DNA from: Gardnerella greenwoodii 00703Dmash
GTDB lineage: Bacteria; Actinomycetota; Actinomycetes; Actinomycetales; Bifidobacteriaceae
DNA: 64,000 nt
Assembly (NCBI RefSeq): GCF_000263635.1
Contig: NZ_ADEV01000004.1
Location: forward strand, 186,001 to 250,000
Direction: 5' to 3'
A program made the translations under genes and the position numbers. How positions within the stretch are numbered: position 1 is the stretch's first letter; each line of letters begins with the position of its first letter. Below the pieces are notes generated by a model. It had not been told where the DNA came from and made no database searches. It was given only the letters and a program-made list of their open reading frames with translations. This document shows, in pieces, positions 54,668 to 64,000 of the stretch.

Positions 54668-57430
54668 ATGAGTGAACAGGATAATAACGCAGTAAAACAC
54701 GCACATTTAACACCATTGCCTAACAAGGTTGGTGTTGATGGTCTTGAAGACAAGTGGCGTAATAATTGGGAAGAAGCCAAGACTTACGCTTTCCACAATT
54801 CCCGCGACCGCAAGGCCGTATATTCTATTGATACTCCACCTCCAACCGTTAGTGGCCACTTGCACGTAGGCCACGTATTCTCTTACACGCATACGGATGT
54901 GATTGCGCGTTATAAGAGAATGCAAGGCTTTGACGTGTTCTACCCAATGGGTTGGGACGATAACGGCTTGCCAACAGAGCGCCGAGTGCAAAACTATTAC
55001 GGCGTGCGCGTAGACACTTCGCTTAAATATGATCCTGATTTTAAGCCGCCTTTTGAAGGCACTGAAGGTAAGAAGATTGAGGCAAAAGATCAGGTTCCTG
55101 TAAGCCGACAGAACTTTATTGAGCTTTGCGAACGCTTAACTTCTCAGGATGAGAAGCTTTTTGAAGCTTTGTGGCGTAGGCTTGGTCTTTCTGTGGACTG
55201 GTCGCAAACTTACCACACTATTGGTGAGCAGCCTCGCCGAGTTGCACAAAAAGCGTTCTTGCGCAATCTTGCTCGCGGAGAAGCGTATCAGAAAGATGCT
55301 CCAGGCTTGTGGGATGTTACATTCCAGACTGCTGTTGCTCAGGCTGAGCTTGAATCGCGCGAATATCCTGGTTTCTACCATAAGATTGCGTTCCGTTTTG
55401 AAGATGGCACGCCAATTTATATTGAAACTACGCGCCCAGAATTGCTTGCTGCATGCACTTCTTTGATTGCGAATCCAGAAGATGAGCGTTACAAGAAGTA
55501 CTTTGGTCAGGAAGTTTATTCTCCACTGTTTAAGGTGAAAGTTCCAATTTTGACGCATTCTGCTGCTCAAATGGACAAGGGCGCAGGCATTGCAATGTGC
55601 TGCACTTTCGGTGATGTAACCGACGTTGAGTGGTGGCGTGACTTGAGTCTTCCAACTCGACCAATCATTCAGCGAAACGGTCGCATTGTAATGACCACTC
55701 CTGATTGGATTACGGACGAGTCTGGCCGCGAAATGTTCGAGAAAATTGCTGGTAAAACCACTTTCTCTGCTCGCAAGGAAATTGTTGAAGCTTTGCAAGC
55801 TGCTGGAGATATGGAAGGCGAACCAAAGCCAACAAAGCGTATGACGAACTTCTACGAAAAGGGTGATAAGCCTTTGGAAATCGTCACTTCTCGTCAGTGG
55901 TACTTAAAGAACGGTGGCACAGACGAAAAGCTGAACGCTGAGCTTATTGAGCGCGGCAAGGAACTTAACTTCCACCCAGACTTTATGCGAGTGCGCTACG
56001 AGAATTGGGTTCACGGCTTGAATGGTGACTGGCTTATTTCTCGCCAGCGCTTCTTCGGCGTACCATTCCCACTTTGGTACCCAGTAAACGAAAATGGGGA
56101 AGTGGATTACGAGCATCCTTTGACTCCTAGCGAAGACCGTTTGCCAATCGACCCAACTATCGATGTGCCAGAAGGATTCGACGAATCTCAGCGTAATCAG
56201 CCAAACGGCTTTACTGCTGAGCAAGACATTATGGACACTTGGGCCACATCTTCCTTAACTCCGCAAATTGTGACCCGTTGGGAAGAGCCAGGTGAGGAAA
56301 ATCAAGCTTTGTTTAAGGCTACTTTCCCGATGGATTTGCGTCCACAAGGCCAGGATATTATTCGTACTTGGCTGTTTAGTACGGTTGACCGCGCGCATCT
56401 TGAAAACGGCTGCTTGCCTTGGAAGCATGCTGCGCTTTCTGGCTGGATTCTTGATCCTGATCACAAGAAGATGTCTAAATCTAAGGGCAACGTTGTTGTG
56501 CCAAACAAGCCAATCGAAGAGTTTGGCGCGGATGCTGTGCGCTACTGGGCAACTTCTGCAAAGCTCGGCTTGGATGCAACTTACGACGAAGGTCAGATGA
56601 AGATTGGTCGTCGCCTTGCTATTAAGCTTTTGAACGCTACAAAGTTTGCGCTCGCAATTGGTCGCGAAGATGAGGAACATCAGGTTCTTGAGTCTGCCAG
56701 CGCGGATTGGGATTTTGCTGATGTTACGGAAGTTTTGGATCGCTCTGTTATGGCAAAGCTTGCATCCGTTATTCGTACCGCAACTGATGCGCTTGAATCT
56801 TACGAGCATTCTAAGGCTTTGGAAGCAATCGAAACATTCTTCTGGGAATTCTGCGACGATTACATTGAGCTTGCAAAGAATCGTGCTTACGGTACTGCAG
56901 AATCCACTGGACGCACTCCAAGTGAAGCTGCTGTAAAGTCTGCTCGTACAACTCTTGGACTTGCACTCGACGCTTTGGCTCGCTTGCTTGCTCCTTACTT
57001 GCCTTACGCTACTGAAGAAGTGTGGAGCTGGATGCATGACGGCGAAGGCTCTGTGCATCGCGCAAGCTGGCCATGCGCTAAGGCTTATGAGGCTGCTGCA
57101 AACGGTGTTTCTGCAGATACTTTGGCTTACGCAGGTGAAGCTTTGGCTACTTTGCGCAAGATTAAATCCGAAGCAAAAGTTTCTATGAAGACTCCTATTT
57201 TGCAAGTGACTTTGAACGTTGCGCAAAATGCTTACAAGGCTGTTGAGGAGACTTTGGATGACGTTGCTGAAGCTGGTCGCGTTACTGGAGAAGTAAAGCT
57301 TAACGCTGTTAAGGCTGCAGTTGCTGCTGATACTGAATCTGCTGAAGATTCTGCAGAATCTGATGCAGCTAACGTGAACGTTTCTGTTGCTCAAAGCGAA
57401 CTTGGCGAAGCTCCTGCAAAAAAGAAGTAA
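54668..57430 (+). CDS. valS: valyl-tRNA synthetase
   Basis: 920 residues, class I synthetase that charges tRNA-Val. The HIGH-type motif is GHLHVGH, KMSKS is intact in KKMSKSKGN, and the editing domain (TTRPELLAACTSL and following) is present. The C-terminus has an Ala/Glu/Ser-rich tail ending in KKK. No clear ribosome site precedes the ATG; instead GAACTGA and TCAGTTC form an inverted repeat that ends exactly at the base before it. Confidence 0.97.
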   Translation: MSEQDNNAVKHAHLTPLPNKVGVDGLEDKWRNNWEEAKTYAFHNSRDRKAVYSIDTPPPTVSGHLHVGHVFSYTHTDVIARYKRMQGFDVFYPMGWDDNGLPTERRVQNYYGVRVDTSLKYDPDFKPPFEGTEGKKIEAKDQVPVSRQNFIELCERLTSQDEKLFEALWRRLGLSVDWSQTYHTIGEQPRRVAQKAFLRNLARGEAYQKDAPGLWDVTFQTAVAQAELESREYPGFYHKIAFRFEDGTPIYIETTRPELLAACTSLIANPEDERYKKYFGQEVYSPLFKVKVPILTHSAAQMDKGAGIAMCCTFGDVTDVEWWRDLSLPTRPIIQRNGRIVMTTPDWITDESGREMFEKIAGKTTFSARKEIVEALQAAGDMEGEPKPTKRMTNFYEKGDKPLEIVTSRQWYLKNGGTDEKLNAELIERGKELNFHPDFMRVRYENWVHGLNGDWLISRQRFFGVPFPLWYPVNENGEVDYEHPLTPSEDRLPIDPTIDVPEGFDESQRNQPNGFTAEQDIMDTWATSSLTPQIVTRWEEPGEENQALFKATFPMDLRPQGQDIIRTWLFSTVDRAHLENGCLPWKHAALSGWILDPDHKKMSKSKGNVVVPNKPIEEFGADAVRYWATSAKLGLDATYDEGQMKIGRRLAIKLLNATKFALAIGREDEEHQVLESASADWDFADVTEVLDRSVMAKLASVIRTATDALESYEHSKALEAIETFFWEFCDDYIELAKNRAYGTAESTGRTPSEAAVKSARTTLGLALDALARLLAPYLPYATEEVWSWMHDGEGSVHRASWPCAKAYEAAANGVSADTLAYAGEALATLRKIKSEAKVSMKTPILQVTLNVAQNAYKAVEETLDDVAEAGRVTGEVKLNAVKAAVAADTESAEDSAESDAANVNVSVAQSELGEAPAKKK

Positions 57431-57484
57431 ACGCAAGTAATCGAAAATAACTAATTGCAAACTGTTTGCGATTAGTCGCAAAAC

Positions 57485-57525
57485 AAAAGCGCTGGAAGTC
57501 AATCTTCGACTCCAGCGCTTTTTGT
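57485..57525 (+). terminator. terminator of valS
   Basis: AAAAGCGCTGGA-AGTC pairs with GACTCCAGCGCTTTT and runs into TTTTTG. About 55 bases after the stop. Confidence 0.92.
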
Positions 57526-57547
57526 GTATTTAAGCACTTAAGAATAA

Positions 57548-57814
57548 TCACTTGTTATAAATTCTGCTACGATGATCAATATCCACAACAAAAACGGTCA
57601 GTACATTATTTTCAATCGCACAAATTATTCTGTAATCCCTTACTCTATATCTCCAAAACCCCGAATAGTTGCCAGTTAGCGCTTTGCCTCTGATTCGAGG
57701 ATTGTCGAGATTGCTAATTTCGCGAAGTTCCTTAACGATTTGCTTAGCAATTGTTTTGTCAATTTTGCCCAGCTGTTTTTCAGCTCTTTTAGATAAATTA
57801 ATCTTCCAAGCCAA
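57548..57814 (-). CDS. RelE/ParE-type toxin
   Basis: 88 residues, RelE fold (KINLSKRAEKQLGKID, then NYSGFWRYRVRDYRIICAI and HRSRIYNK). RelE members cut mRNA in the ribosome; ParE relatives act on gyrase. The pattern of Arg, Tyr and the C-terminal HRSRIY fits RelE. Its start overlaps the end of the antitoxin gene by 17 bases. Confidence 0.9.
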   Translation of the reverse strand: MAWKINLSKRAEKQLGKIDKTIAKQIVKELREISNLDNPRIRGKALTGNYSGFWRYRVRDYRIICAIENNVLTVFVVDIDHRSRIYNK

Positions 57815-58034
57815 GGCGCTTCACCACGTCGTCGAGTGGAGATGTTTCTAATTCCCCACGTTTATATGCTTCAATATCTGCCATTAGACCATATTCATGT
57901 TCAAGTTCATCGATTTGAGCCTCTAGTGCTTGATTCATGTAAAATGAACGAGTGCGGTGAGTGCTTTTAGCGAGCTGATCATAACGATCTAAAACGTTAG
58001 AGGGTACTCTTAATCCTGTAATTGTTGCAGCCAT
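57798..58034 (-). CDS. RelB-type ribbon-helix-helix antitoxin
   Basis: 78 residues. N-terminal ribbon-helix-helix (TITGLRVPSNVLDRYDQLAK, then TRSFYMNQALEAQI) binds DNA, and an acidic C-terminal part wraps the toxin. I chose the ATG at 58034 behind GGAGATTAGGA; the longer frame from 58094 has an unlikely N-terminus. It precedes and overlaps the RelE gene, the usual order. Confidence 0.9.
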   Translation of the reverse strand: MAATITGLRVPSNVLDRYDQLAKSTHRTRSFYMNQALEAQIDELEHEYGLMADIEAYKRGELETSPLDDVVKRLGLED

Positions 58035-58146
58035 TCCTAATCTCCAATGTAAAACATGTAAAACATATATTACCTTACATTCAGAATAATGCAATTCAAT
58101 GCGCTATAATCTCGAAGCATCGCGCGGTAACGCTAGACTGTAAACC

Positions 58147-59943
58147 ATGAATCCAGAAAGCTTAAGTGAATTAATTGAAAAAATCGCTAAAGATTTAGTA
58201 GCAAATGGTAAAGCTGGCAGTCTAACAGAAGATTTGATTCCTGCAGCCGAAAAACTTGCGGTAATGCGACCAAAAGATCGTGCGCACGGCGATTGGGCTA
58301 CGAATGTTGCTATGCAGCTTGCTAAAAAAGCTGGTATGAAGCCTCACGATTTAGCAGAACTTTTTGCTGAGCGTTTGCAAGAAGCGCAAGGTATTGCATC
58401 TGTGGAAGTTGCGGGCCCTGGCTTTATTAATATAACGCTTGATTCTGCGTCTGCAGCGGCTGTTGTTGACGAAGTCTTAAAGCAGGGTGCGGATTTTGGC
58501 AAGAATACGCACTTGGGTGGCAAAACTTTGAATCTTGAGTTTGTTTCCGCAAATCCAACTGGCCCAATCCACATTGGTGGCACGCGCTGGGCAGCAGTTG
58601 GCGATTCTATGGCTCGAGTTTTGGAAGCGAACGGCGCAAAAGTTGTGCGCGAATACTACTTCAACGATCATGGCGAGCAAATCAACCGTTTTGCAAAGTC
58701 TTTAGTTGCTGCAGCTCACGGCGAAGAAACTCCTGCAGACGGCTACAAAGGCGCGTATATTAACGAAATCGCGGATGCTGTTATAAAAGAAGCACAAGCA
58801 GACGGCGTTGATGTTCTTTCTTTGCCAAGAATTGATCTTGGAAAAGACAAGGAAGGTTTGCCACTTGGCGAAGGTGATTCCGAGCAGCGAGAAGAGTTCC
58901 GCAAGCGCGCAGTGCCAATGATGTTTGCCGAAATTCGCAAGTCAATGCGCGATTTTCGCGTTAGTTTCGACGTGTGGTTCCACGAAAACAGCCTGTACGA
59001 GGATGGCGAAGTTGAGCGTGCTATTGCGGACTTGCGTGAGCGTGGAGATATTTTCGAAAAAGATGGCGCAACTTGGTTTGAATCCACTAAGCATGGCGAC
59101 GACAAGGATCGCGTAATTATTAAGTCCGACGGAAACTACGCTTACTTTGCTGCAGATATTGCGTACTATCGCAACAAGCGTCACCGTGAGCAGAATCCTG
59201 CAGACGTGGCAATCTACATGCTTGGCGCGGATCATCACGGCTATATTGGCCGAATGATGGCAATGTGCGCGGCTTTTGGAGACAAGCCGGGCGAAAACAT
59301 GCAGATTCTTATTGGTCAGCTTGTAAACGTTATGAAAGACGGAAAACCTGTGCGCATGAGCAAGCGTGCTGGAAACGTTATTACGATTGACGATTTAGTT
59401 GATGCAATTGGCGTTGACGCTTCGCGTTATTCGCTTGCGCGCACCGACTACAACACAAGCGTTGATATTGATTTGGACTTGCTCGCTTCTCACAGCAACG
59501 ATAATCCTGTGTACTACGTGCAATACGCTCACGCGCGCAGTTGCAATGTGGCTCGTAACGCGGCAGATGCTGGAATTACGCAAGATGGCGCTGATTTGAG
59601 CTTGCTTAATACCGAGGCTGACGGCGAAGTGTTGGCTGCTTTGGCGCAATGGCCTGCAGCTCTTGCACAAGCTGGCGATTTGCGCGCTCCTCACCGCGTT
59701 GCGCATTATCTTGAGGATTTGGCTGCAAGCTACCACAAGTGGTACAACCTTGAGCGCGTGGTGCCAATGGAGTTAAGCGACCCAGAAGATCGTTTGCCAG
59801 AAGCTGAGCGCGAAGCAGTTCGCATTGCAAAGTGCCCAGAGCCAGCTCGTGCTGCAGCTCGTTTAAAGCTTAACGCTGCTGTGCGCACAGTTATTGCAGC
59901 TGGTCTTGATTTACTTGGTGTTTCTGCACCAGAAAAGATGTGA
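58147..59943 (+). CDS. argS: arginyl-tRNA synthetase
   Basis: 598 residues, class I synthetase for arginine. HIGH variant HIGG in NPTGPIHIGG, KMSKS variant in PVRMSKRAGN, and the C-terminal anticodon-binding helices (DLAASYHKWYN, VRTVIAAGLDLLGVSAP). Single gene between the RelBE pair and brnQ. Confidence 0.97.
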   Translation: MNPESLSELIEKIAKDLVANGKAGSLTEDLIPAAEKLAVMRPKDRAHGDWATNVAMQLAKKAGMKPHDLAELFAERLQEAQGIASVEVAGPGFINITLDSASAAAVVDEVLKQGADFGKNTHLGGKTLNLEFVSANPTGPIHIGGTRWAAVGDSMARVLEANGAKVVREYYFNDHGEQINRFAKSLVAAAHGEETPADGYKGAYINEIADAVIKEAQADGVDVLSLPRIDLGKDKEGLPLGEGDSEQREEFRKRAVPMMFAEIRKSMRDFRVSFDVWFHENSLYEDGEVERAIADLRERGDIFEKDGATWFESTKHGDDKDRVIIKSDGNYAYFAADIAYYRNKRHREQNPADVAIYMLGADHHGYIGRMMAMCAAFGDKPGENMQILIGQLVNVMKDGKPVRMSKRAGNVITIDDLVDAIGVDASRYSLARTDYNTSVDIDLDLLASHSNDNPVYYVQYAHARSCNVARNAADAGITQDGADLSLLNTEADGEVLAALAQWPAALAQAGDLRAPHRVAHYLEDLAASYHKWYNLERVVPMELSDPEDRLPEAEREAVRIAKCPEPARAAARLKLNAAVRTVIAAGLDLLGVSAPEKM

Positions 59944-59998
59944 TTTTGCTTATTTTATATAAGATTTAGAGCAAAAATATATAGCATTTTTTGATTAC

Positions 59999-60038
59999 AT
60001 AGGACGTTGGTAATATGCCAGCGTCCTATTTATTTTTG
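59999..60038 (+). terminator. terminator of argS
   Basis: ATAGGACGTTGG pairs with CCAGCGTCCTAT, then TTATTTTTG. About 55 bases after the stop. Confidence 0.85.
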
Positions 60039-60119
60039 ATTAGAAGACACGCGCGAGATTGTAAATTTATGCTGATTAAGTACATGTGATTTATTAAGAT
60101 ACCCCCTAATATTATTTTC

Positions 60120-60151
60120 GCTTTAAATCCACAATAAAGTCAGGGATTTAG
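60120..60151 (+). promoter_or_regulatory. imperfect stem-loop in the brnQ leader
   Basis: GCTTTAAATCC and GGATTTAGC form an imperfect hairpin about 50 bases before brnQ. It could be an attenuator, but no leader peptide or known riboswitch is recognisable. The stretch 60039-60197 contains nothing else I can name. Confidence 0.3.
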
Positions 60152-60197
60152 CTGAATAATATGCTTAAACAATTTTCACCATATAGGAGGTGTAAGC

Positions 60198-61754
60198 ATG
60201 AGCGTCACAACACAAAGTGTCAGCACAGACAGTGCCCCGAAAAAAAGGAACTTGACAATTATTGAATCCGCGTACGTGGCGGTCATGTTGTTTGGCATGT
60301 TCTTTGGCGCTGGAAACCTGATTTTCCCAGTATTTCTTGGTGCTAACGCGGGCAACAATTCTGCGCCTGCAGCATTAGGTTTTATTGTTACTGGCGTTGG
60401 TTTGCCGTTGTTAGGCGTCACGGCTCTTGCAATGAGCCGCGCAAACGGTCTTTTTGAGCTTTCGAGCAAAGCTAGCAAAAAGTACGGCATGTTCTTCACT
60501 TGTGTGCTGTATTTAACTATTGGCCCGTTCTTTGCAATTCCGCGCTGCGCAACAACTTCATACACTGTTGGCTTAGAGCGCGTTATTCCACAAGATGGAA
60601 ACGGTCAGCTTTACTTATTCTTGTTCTCCGTAGTGTTCTTTGCGCTTGCGTTCTTCTTTGCTATGAAGCCAAGCGGAATACTTACGTGGGTTGGTAAAGT
60701 TCTTACGCCAATCTTCCTTGTGTTCCTAGCGGTTTTGGTGTTTACTGCACTATTTTCTCCTGTAAGCGGCGCTTCTGCGGATGCTGCTCCTATGGGAAAT
60801 TACGTTAATAAGTCATTCTTTACAGGATTCTTAGATGGTTATAACACAATGGATGCTCTAGCTAGCTTGGCATTTGGAATTGTGGTTGTTAGCACCATTC
60901 GTCAGTTTGGTGTCAAAGATCCTAAAGATGTGGCAGTAAATACTGCTCGTTCTGGTTTCTTTAGCTGCTTGCTTATGGCAGTGATTTACGTTGCGATTGT
61001 TATTGTTGGTGTGCGTAGCCGCGCTCTGTTCCCACCTGCGGAAAATGGTGGCGTAACTTTGGCGCAAGTTGCACGCTACCATCTTGGAAATGCTGGCTTG
61101 TTTGTGCTTGCTGCAACTGTAACGCTTGCCTGCTTAAAAACTGCGGTTGGCTTAATCGTAAGCTGCTCGGAAACCTTCTCTAAATTATTCCCTAAGGGTC
61201 CTAGCTACAGAGTTTGGGCTGTGTTGATTACGCTTGTTTCGTTTGGTCTTGCAAACTTTGGTTTGAGCGCAATCATCGAATATGCGGTTCCAGTATTGAT
61301 GTTCTTGTATCCACTGTCAATCGTATTGATTCTTTTGGCTTTGTGCGGTCGACTTTTTGGAAATTCCAAAGTCGTGTACGCTTGGACGCTTGGTTTTACT
61401 GGCGTTGCAGCTGTATTTGACTTTTTGAATAGTTTGCCAACAGCTTTGCGCAACGCATTGCATATGAACGATATGTTGATTGTTGCTCAAAACTGGCTGC
61501 CGTTCTCGGAATTTGGCATGGCTTGGGTTTGCCCTGCTGTTGTTGGATTTGTTGTTGGCTATGTTCGCATGGTTTTATGTGACAACAAAGGTATGGAAGA
61601 AGTGGCTCGTGTAGCTGCTGGCCCAAATCTTGAAGGCAGTGTTGCTAGTAGCGATGACTATTCTTCAAGCGATGCTGAGTTTAACGAGTCTGCTGACTTC
61701 GCTGTATCTGCTAAGTCTACTGCTGACGAACCTAATTTTAGTGAGCAATCCTAA
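60198..61754 (+). CDS. brnQ: branched-chain amino acid:cation symporter
   Basis: 518 residues of the LIVCS family, which imports Leu, Ile and Val with sodium or protons. About twelve membrane helices are visible; the N-terminal MLFGMFFGAGNLIFPVFLG is a family hallmark. An acidic Ser/Asp tail of about 50 residues ends the protein. ATG follows TAGGAGGTGTAAGC, a very strong ribosome site. Confidence 0.94.
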   Translation: MSVTTQSVSTDSAPKKRNLTIIESAYVAVMLFGMFFGAGNLIFPVFLGANAGNNSAPAALGFIVTGVGLPLLGVTALAMSRANGLFELSSKASKKYGMFFTCVLYLTIGPFFAIPRCATTSYTVGLERVIPQDGNGQLYLFLFSVVFFALAFFFAMKPSGILTWVGKVLTPIFLVFLAVLVFTALFSPVSGASADAAPMGNYVNKSFFTGFLDGYNTMDALASLAFGIVVVSTIRQFGVKDPKDVAVNTARSGFFSCLLMAVIYVAIVIVGVRSRALFPPAENGGVTLAQVARYHLGNAGLFVLAATVTLACLKTAVGLIVSCSETFSKLFPKGPSYRVWAVLITLVSFGLANFGLSAIIEYAVPVLMFLYPLSIVLILLALCGRLFGNSKVVYAWTLGFTGVAAVFDFLNSLPTALRNALHMNDMLIVAQNWLPFSEFGMAWVCPAVVGFVVGYVRMVLCDNKGMEEVARVAAGPNLEGSVASSDDYSSSDAEFNESADFAVSAKSTADEPNFSEQS

Positions 61755-61784
61755 AGTTTTGTAGAGTCGCGTAAAAGTTATAAT

Positions 61785-61836
61785 AATCGCCATATTTTGA
61801 TGCGTATTTTACGTAACAAGATATGGCGATTTTTGT
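61785..61836 (+). terminator. terminator of brnQ
   Basis: AATCGCCATATTTTG pairs with CAAGATATGGCGATT and is followed by TTTG. About 30 bases after the stop. Confidence 0.85.
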
Positions 61837-61849
61837 ATAAAACGCGCAC

Positions 61850-61878
61850 TTGACTTATTTATTGGAACGATTTAGTAT
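61850..61878 (+). promoter_or_regulatory. promoter of the sugar ABC transporter operon
   Basis: TTGACT (61850-61855) and TAGTAT (61873-61878) with a 17-base spacer. The gene starts at 62125, so the leader would be about 240 bases. Within the leader CTAATGC and GCATTAG (61960-61984) form a hairpin. I see no clear LacI-type operator. Confidence 0.6.
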
Positions 61879-62124
61879 ATTTCAATAACGAACAAAATAA
61901 TGTGCAATCTAAAGTAATTCTCGCTTAGCCAGTAAAGCAAGATACAAAAATGCACGCGTCTAATGCTCGATGCTGAGGCATTAGCAAAAGTGGTTGTTCA
62001 TGAGTGAAAGGAGTAAACGACGCTGTTTGCAGCAGAAGTCTGGCGTTGCTATATATCAAATGATTCATTGGGCGGTATGTCCAAGAACCTAAGTTTCTCT
62101 AAATATTTCTAAGGAAGAACAACG

Positions 62125-63405
62125 ATGTTGAAACTAAAAAAGTTTGGAGCAATCTCTATGATGCTCGCTGCTGCGCTGTCTCTTACTGCATGCGGTGGCG
62201 GCACAAGCTCTACAAGTAATACTCAAGGTAAAACAACCGTTTCTGTTTGGCACTACTGGGATGGTGCTAATGCAGATGCTTTCGATAAAAAAGTAAAAGC
62301 ATTTAATGCTTCGCATAAGAACATTGAGATTAAAACTACGAATGTTCCTAATGCTGATTTCTTAACAAAATTACGCGCATCTGCTACGTCAAATACTTTG
62401 CCTGATATGGCAATAGGTGATTTGATTTGGATGCCTCAAATGGCGCAAATTGGCAAATCTGCAGACTTAAAAAATCTTCTCAAGCCTGAAGTAATTGACA
62501 ATATTAACCCAGCATTAAAGAATTTCGGCTCAATTGATGGTCACTTAGTATCCGTTCCAATGTCAGCCAATAATCTTGCGTATATGTACAATCGCACAGT
62601 ATTTAAGAAGGCTGGTTTAGATCCAGATAAGCCGCCAAAAACTTGGGATGAATTAAAGCAAATGGCAAAGCAGATTAAGGATAAGACTGGTCTTCCAGGT
62701 TACGATTTGCCAACTGAAGCAGGAGACAGCGGTGAGGCTCTTACTTGGAACTTCCAAGTCAATCTTTGGCAAGCCGGTGGCGAATTCTTAAAGAAAGATA
62801 ACTCTGCTGCAGCATTTAACACTCCTGCAGGTAAGAAAGCTGCAAACTTCTGGATGGATCTTATTAAAAGTGGAGTGAGCCCATATGCTGGATGGGGCAA
62901 GTTTGAAAAAGGTCAAGGTGGTTCTGCACAGGAAGGTTCATGGATGGTAGGTATTTGGGCTGCTGATCCGCCGTTTGATTTTGCTGCAGCGCCATTGCCA
63001 ACCCCTGAAGGTGGTAAGCCATCTACCAACCTTGGCGGAGAACAGGCAATGCTATTTAATAATGATGATGCAAAAGTAAAAGCCGCTGCTGAATTTGTGA
63101 CTTGGTTCTTGCAAGATAAACAAGTTCTTGATTGGTGTGAATCTACCGGCTTCCTGCCTGCAACAAAGAGTGCAGCTAGCAACGCAGAGTATCGTTCTTG
63201 GGTTGAGAAGAAAGAGCCTCGCTTGCTGCCATACATTGAACAAATGGCAACTGCTCATACTCGCCCGAACACCAAACTATATCCACAGATTTCGTTGGCA
63301 TTCGCAAAAGAAATGGAAAAAGCATTTTCTGGCGAAGTAAATGTTGATACTGCATTAAAGAATGCAGAAAAAGCAGTCAACGACGTAATAGCGCAAGGTA
63401 AGTAG
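62125..63405 (+). CDS. sugar ABC transporter substrate-binding lipoprotein
   Basis: 426 residues. Lipobox LTAC with cysteine 23, followed by a family 1 solute-binding protein (VSVWHYWDGANADAFDKKVK, then PKTWDELKQMAKQIKDKTG, and GSWMVGIWAADPPFDFA). These bind oligosaccharides or glycerol phosphates; the sugar cannot be told from sequence. ATG follows AAGGAAGAACAACG. The permease gene starts three bases after its stop. Confidence 0.93.
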   Translation: MLKLKKFGAISMMLAAALSLTACGGGTSSTSNTQGKTTVSVWHYWDGANADAFDKKVKAFNASHKNIEIKTTNVPNADFLTKLRASATSNTLPDMAIGDLIWMPQMAQIGKSADLKNLLKPEVIDNINPALKNFGSIDGHLVSVPMSANNLAYMYNRTVFKKAGLDPDKPPKTWDELKQMAKQIKDKTGLPGYDLPTEAGDSGEALTWNFQVNLWQAGGEFLKKDNSAAAFNTPAGKKAANFWMDLIKSGVSPYAGWGKFEKGQGGSAQEGSWMVGIWAADPPFDFAAAPLPTPEGGKPSTNLGGEQAMLFNNDDAKVKAAAEFVTWFLQDKQVLDWCESTGFLPATKSAASNAEYRSWVEKKEPRLLPYIEQMATAHTRPNTKLYPQISLAFAKEMEKAFSGEVNVDTALKNAEKAVNDVIAQGK

Positions 63406-63407
63406 TC

Positions 63408-64000
63408 ATGCGTAATCCGATAGCACAGCTAAAAAATAAGCAGCCAGCTACTATTGACAACGTAAAAGTTGGCAGTAGCAAGCTGATGCGAAATGATCAT
63501 AAAACTGTAGGAAAATGGGAGCAAATTCTCACAGCATGGGGATTATTGCTTCCTGGATTAGTGATTCTCGTCATCTTCACTTTTTATCCAATTATTTCTG
63601 CAGCCTACACGAGCTTAACGAATTGGAACGGTTTTTCTGCAAATCCAGATTTTATTGGATTGAAGAATTATGTAAAACTATCTCAAGATCCAGAATTTTG
63701 GAATAGTTTAACTGTGACTGTTATATATGCGTTTGGCGTAGCTGTGTTATCGGTTGTTTCCGGTTTGATTTTTGCGGTATTACTAGATGCGCCAATTCGC
63801 GCTCGCGGATTGTATCGCACCATATATTTCCTTCCTGTCGTTACCTCCTCGGTGGCTGTAGCAATTGTATGGAAATATATGCTGGATCCATCGGGTCTTG
63901 TAAATTCGGTACTCTCATCCCTCGGTATTTCAGGACCCGACTGGCTCCACGATAAGTGGCTAGCATTATTTGCTACTATATTTCTTACAGTTTGGAAGAA
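63408..64000 (+). CDS. sugar ABC transporter permease, MalF type (partial)
   Basis: Open to the right edge (197 residues visible). A hydrophilic N-terminus of about 40 residues is followed by membrane helices: LLLPGLVILVIFTFYPIISA, then the TNWNG and FIGLKNYVKL segments typical of MalF-like permeases, and TIYFLPVVTSSVAVAIVWKY. It pairs with the binding protein just upstream. The remaining permease and any regulator lie outside the window. Confidence 0.92.
   Translation, partial: MRNPIAQLKNKQPATIDNVKVGSSKLMRNDHKTVGKWEQILTAWGLLLPGLVILVIFTFYPIISAAYTSLTNWNGFSANPDFIGLKNYVKLSQDPEFWNSLTVTVIYAFGVAVLSVVSGLIFAVLLDAPIRARGLYRTIYFLPVVTSSVAVAIVWKYMLDPSGLVNSVLSSLGISGPDWLHDKWLALFATIFLTVWK

Noticed and set aside
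60039..60197. riboswitch or T-box in the brnQ leader
   Set aside because: No T-box sequence, specifier loop or known riboswitch core could be found; only an imperfect hairpin remains.

Overview
The window looks like a chromosomal segment from a low-GC member of the Bifidobacteriaceae, most like Gardnerella. This rests on recognition of gene content, not on a search: an actinobacterial-type atp operon, a zwf-opcA-pgl-gnd pentose-phosphate group, a GlnR-type regulator, and a class I ribonucleotide reductase beta subunit with the Gln-Ser-Lys ligand substitution that I associate with Gardnerella.

Layout. 0-2.4 kb: the end of a basic, low-complexity protein, a lipoprotein and a thioredoxin-TPR protein, then an initiator tRNA-Met on the minus strand. 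2.9-9.8 kb: the complete F1Fo ATP synthase operon atpBEFHAGDC, closed by a strong terminator. 9.8-11.4 kb: a repeat-rich intergenic stretch and a secreted protein with a LAKTG anchor, whose apparent promoter carries a run of ten G between the -35 and -10 hexamers. 11.7-13.9 kb: two adjacent Fic systems, one HTH-Fic protein and one antitoxin/Fic pair. 14.2-23.5 kb: an iron-import and flavinylation cluster (ApbE, FTR1 permease, P19/Tp34-like lipoprotein, DUF2318 protein, two FtsX-like permeases, an ABC ATPase, an FMN-binding lipoprotein).

23.5-36.5 kb is accessory DNA. It holds small unknown genes, two similar two-component pairs facing each other, an AbiEi antitoxin whose toxin gene has been deleted to its two ends, a DUF2089 gene with a tiny membrane protein, a lactococcin-972-type membrane protein/ABC locus whose peptide gene is broken and preceded by eleven C, and an AAA ATPase of the DUF234 type. 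Five copies of a roughly 50-bp palindrome lie between these modules and nowhere else that I could see. In at least one pair the palindrome centre is inverted relative to the flanking sequence they share.

36.5-41.9 kb: a sortase-like lipoprotein and nrdHIEF behind two NrdR boxes. 42-47 kb: gnd facing pgl-opcA-zwf. 47-52 kb: an OatA-like acyltransferase, inorganic pyrophosphatase, a membrane protein and a GlnR-type regulator. 52-62 kb: nth, a peptide-binding protein, valS, a RelE/RelB pair, argS and brnQ. 62-64 kb: the start of a sugar ABC transporter operon that runs off the end.

The most interesting items are the metal-free-type NrdF, the two homopolymer tracts next to surface or bacteriocin genes, the palindrome-bounded modules, and the flavinylation-linked iron cluster. 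All family assignments come from reading the proteins; no database search was run.
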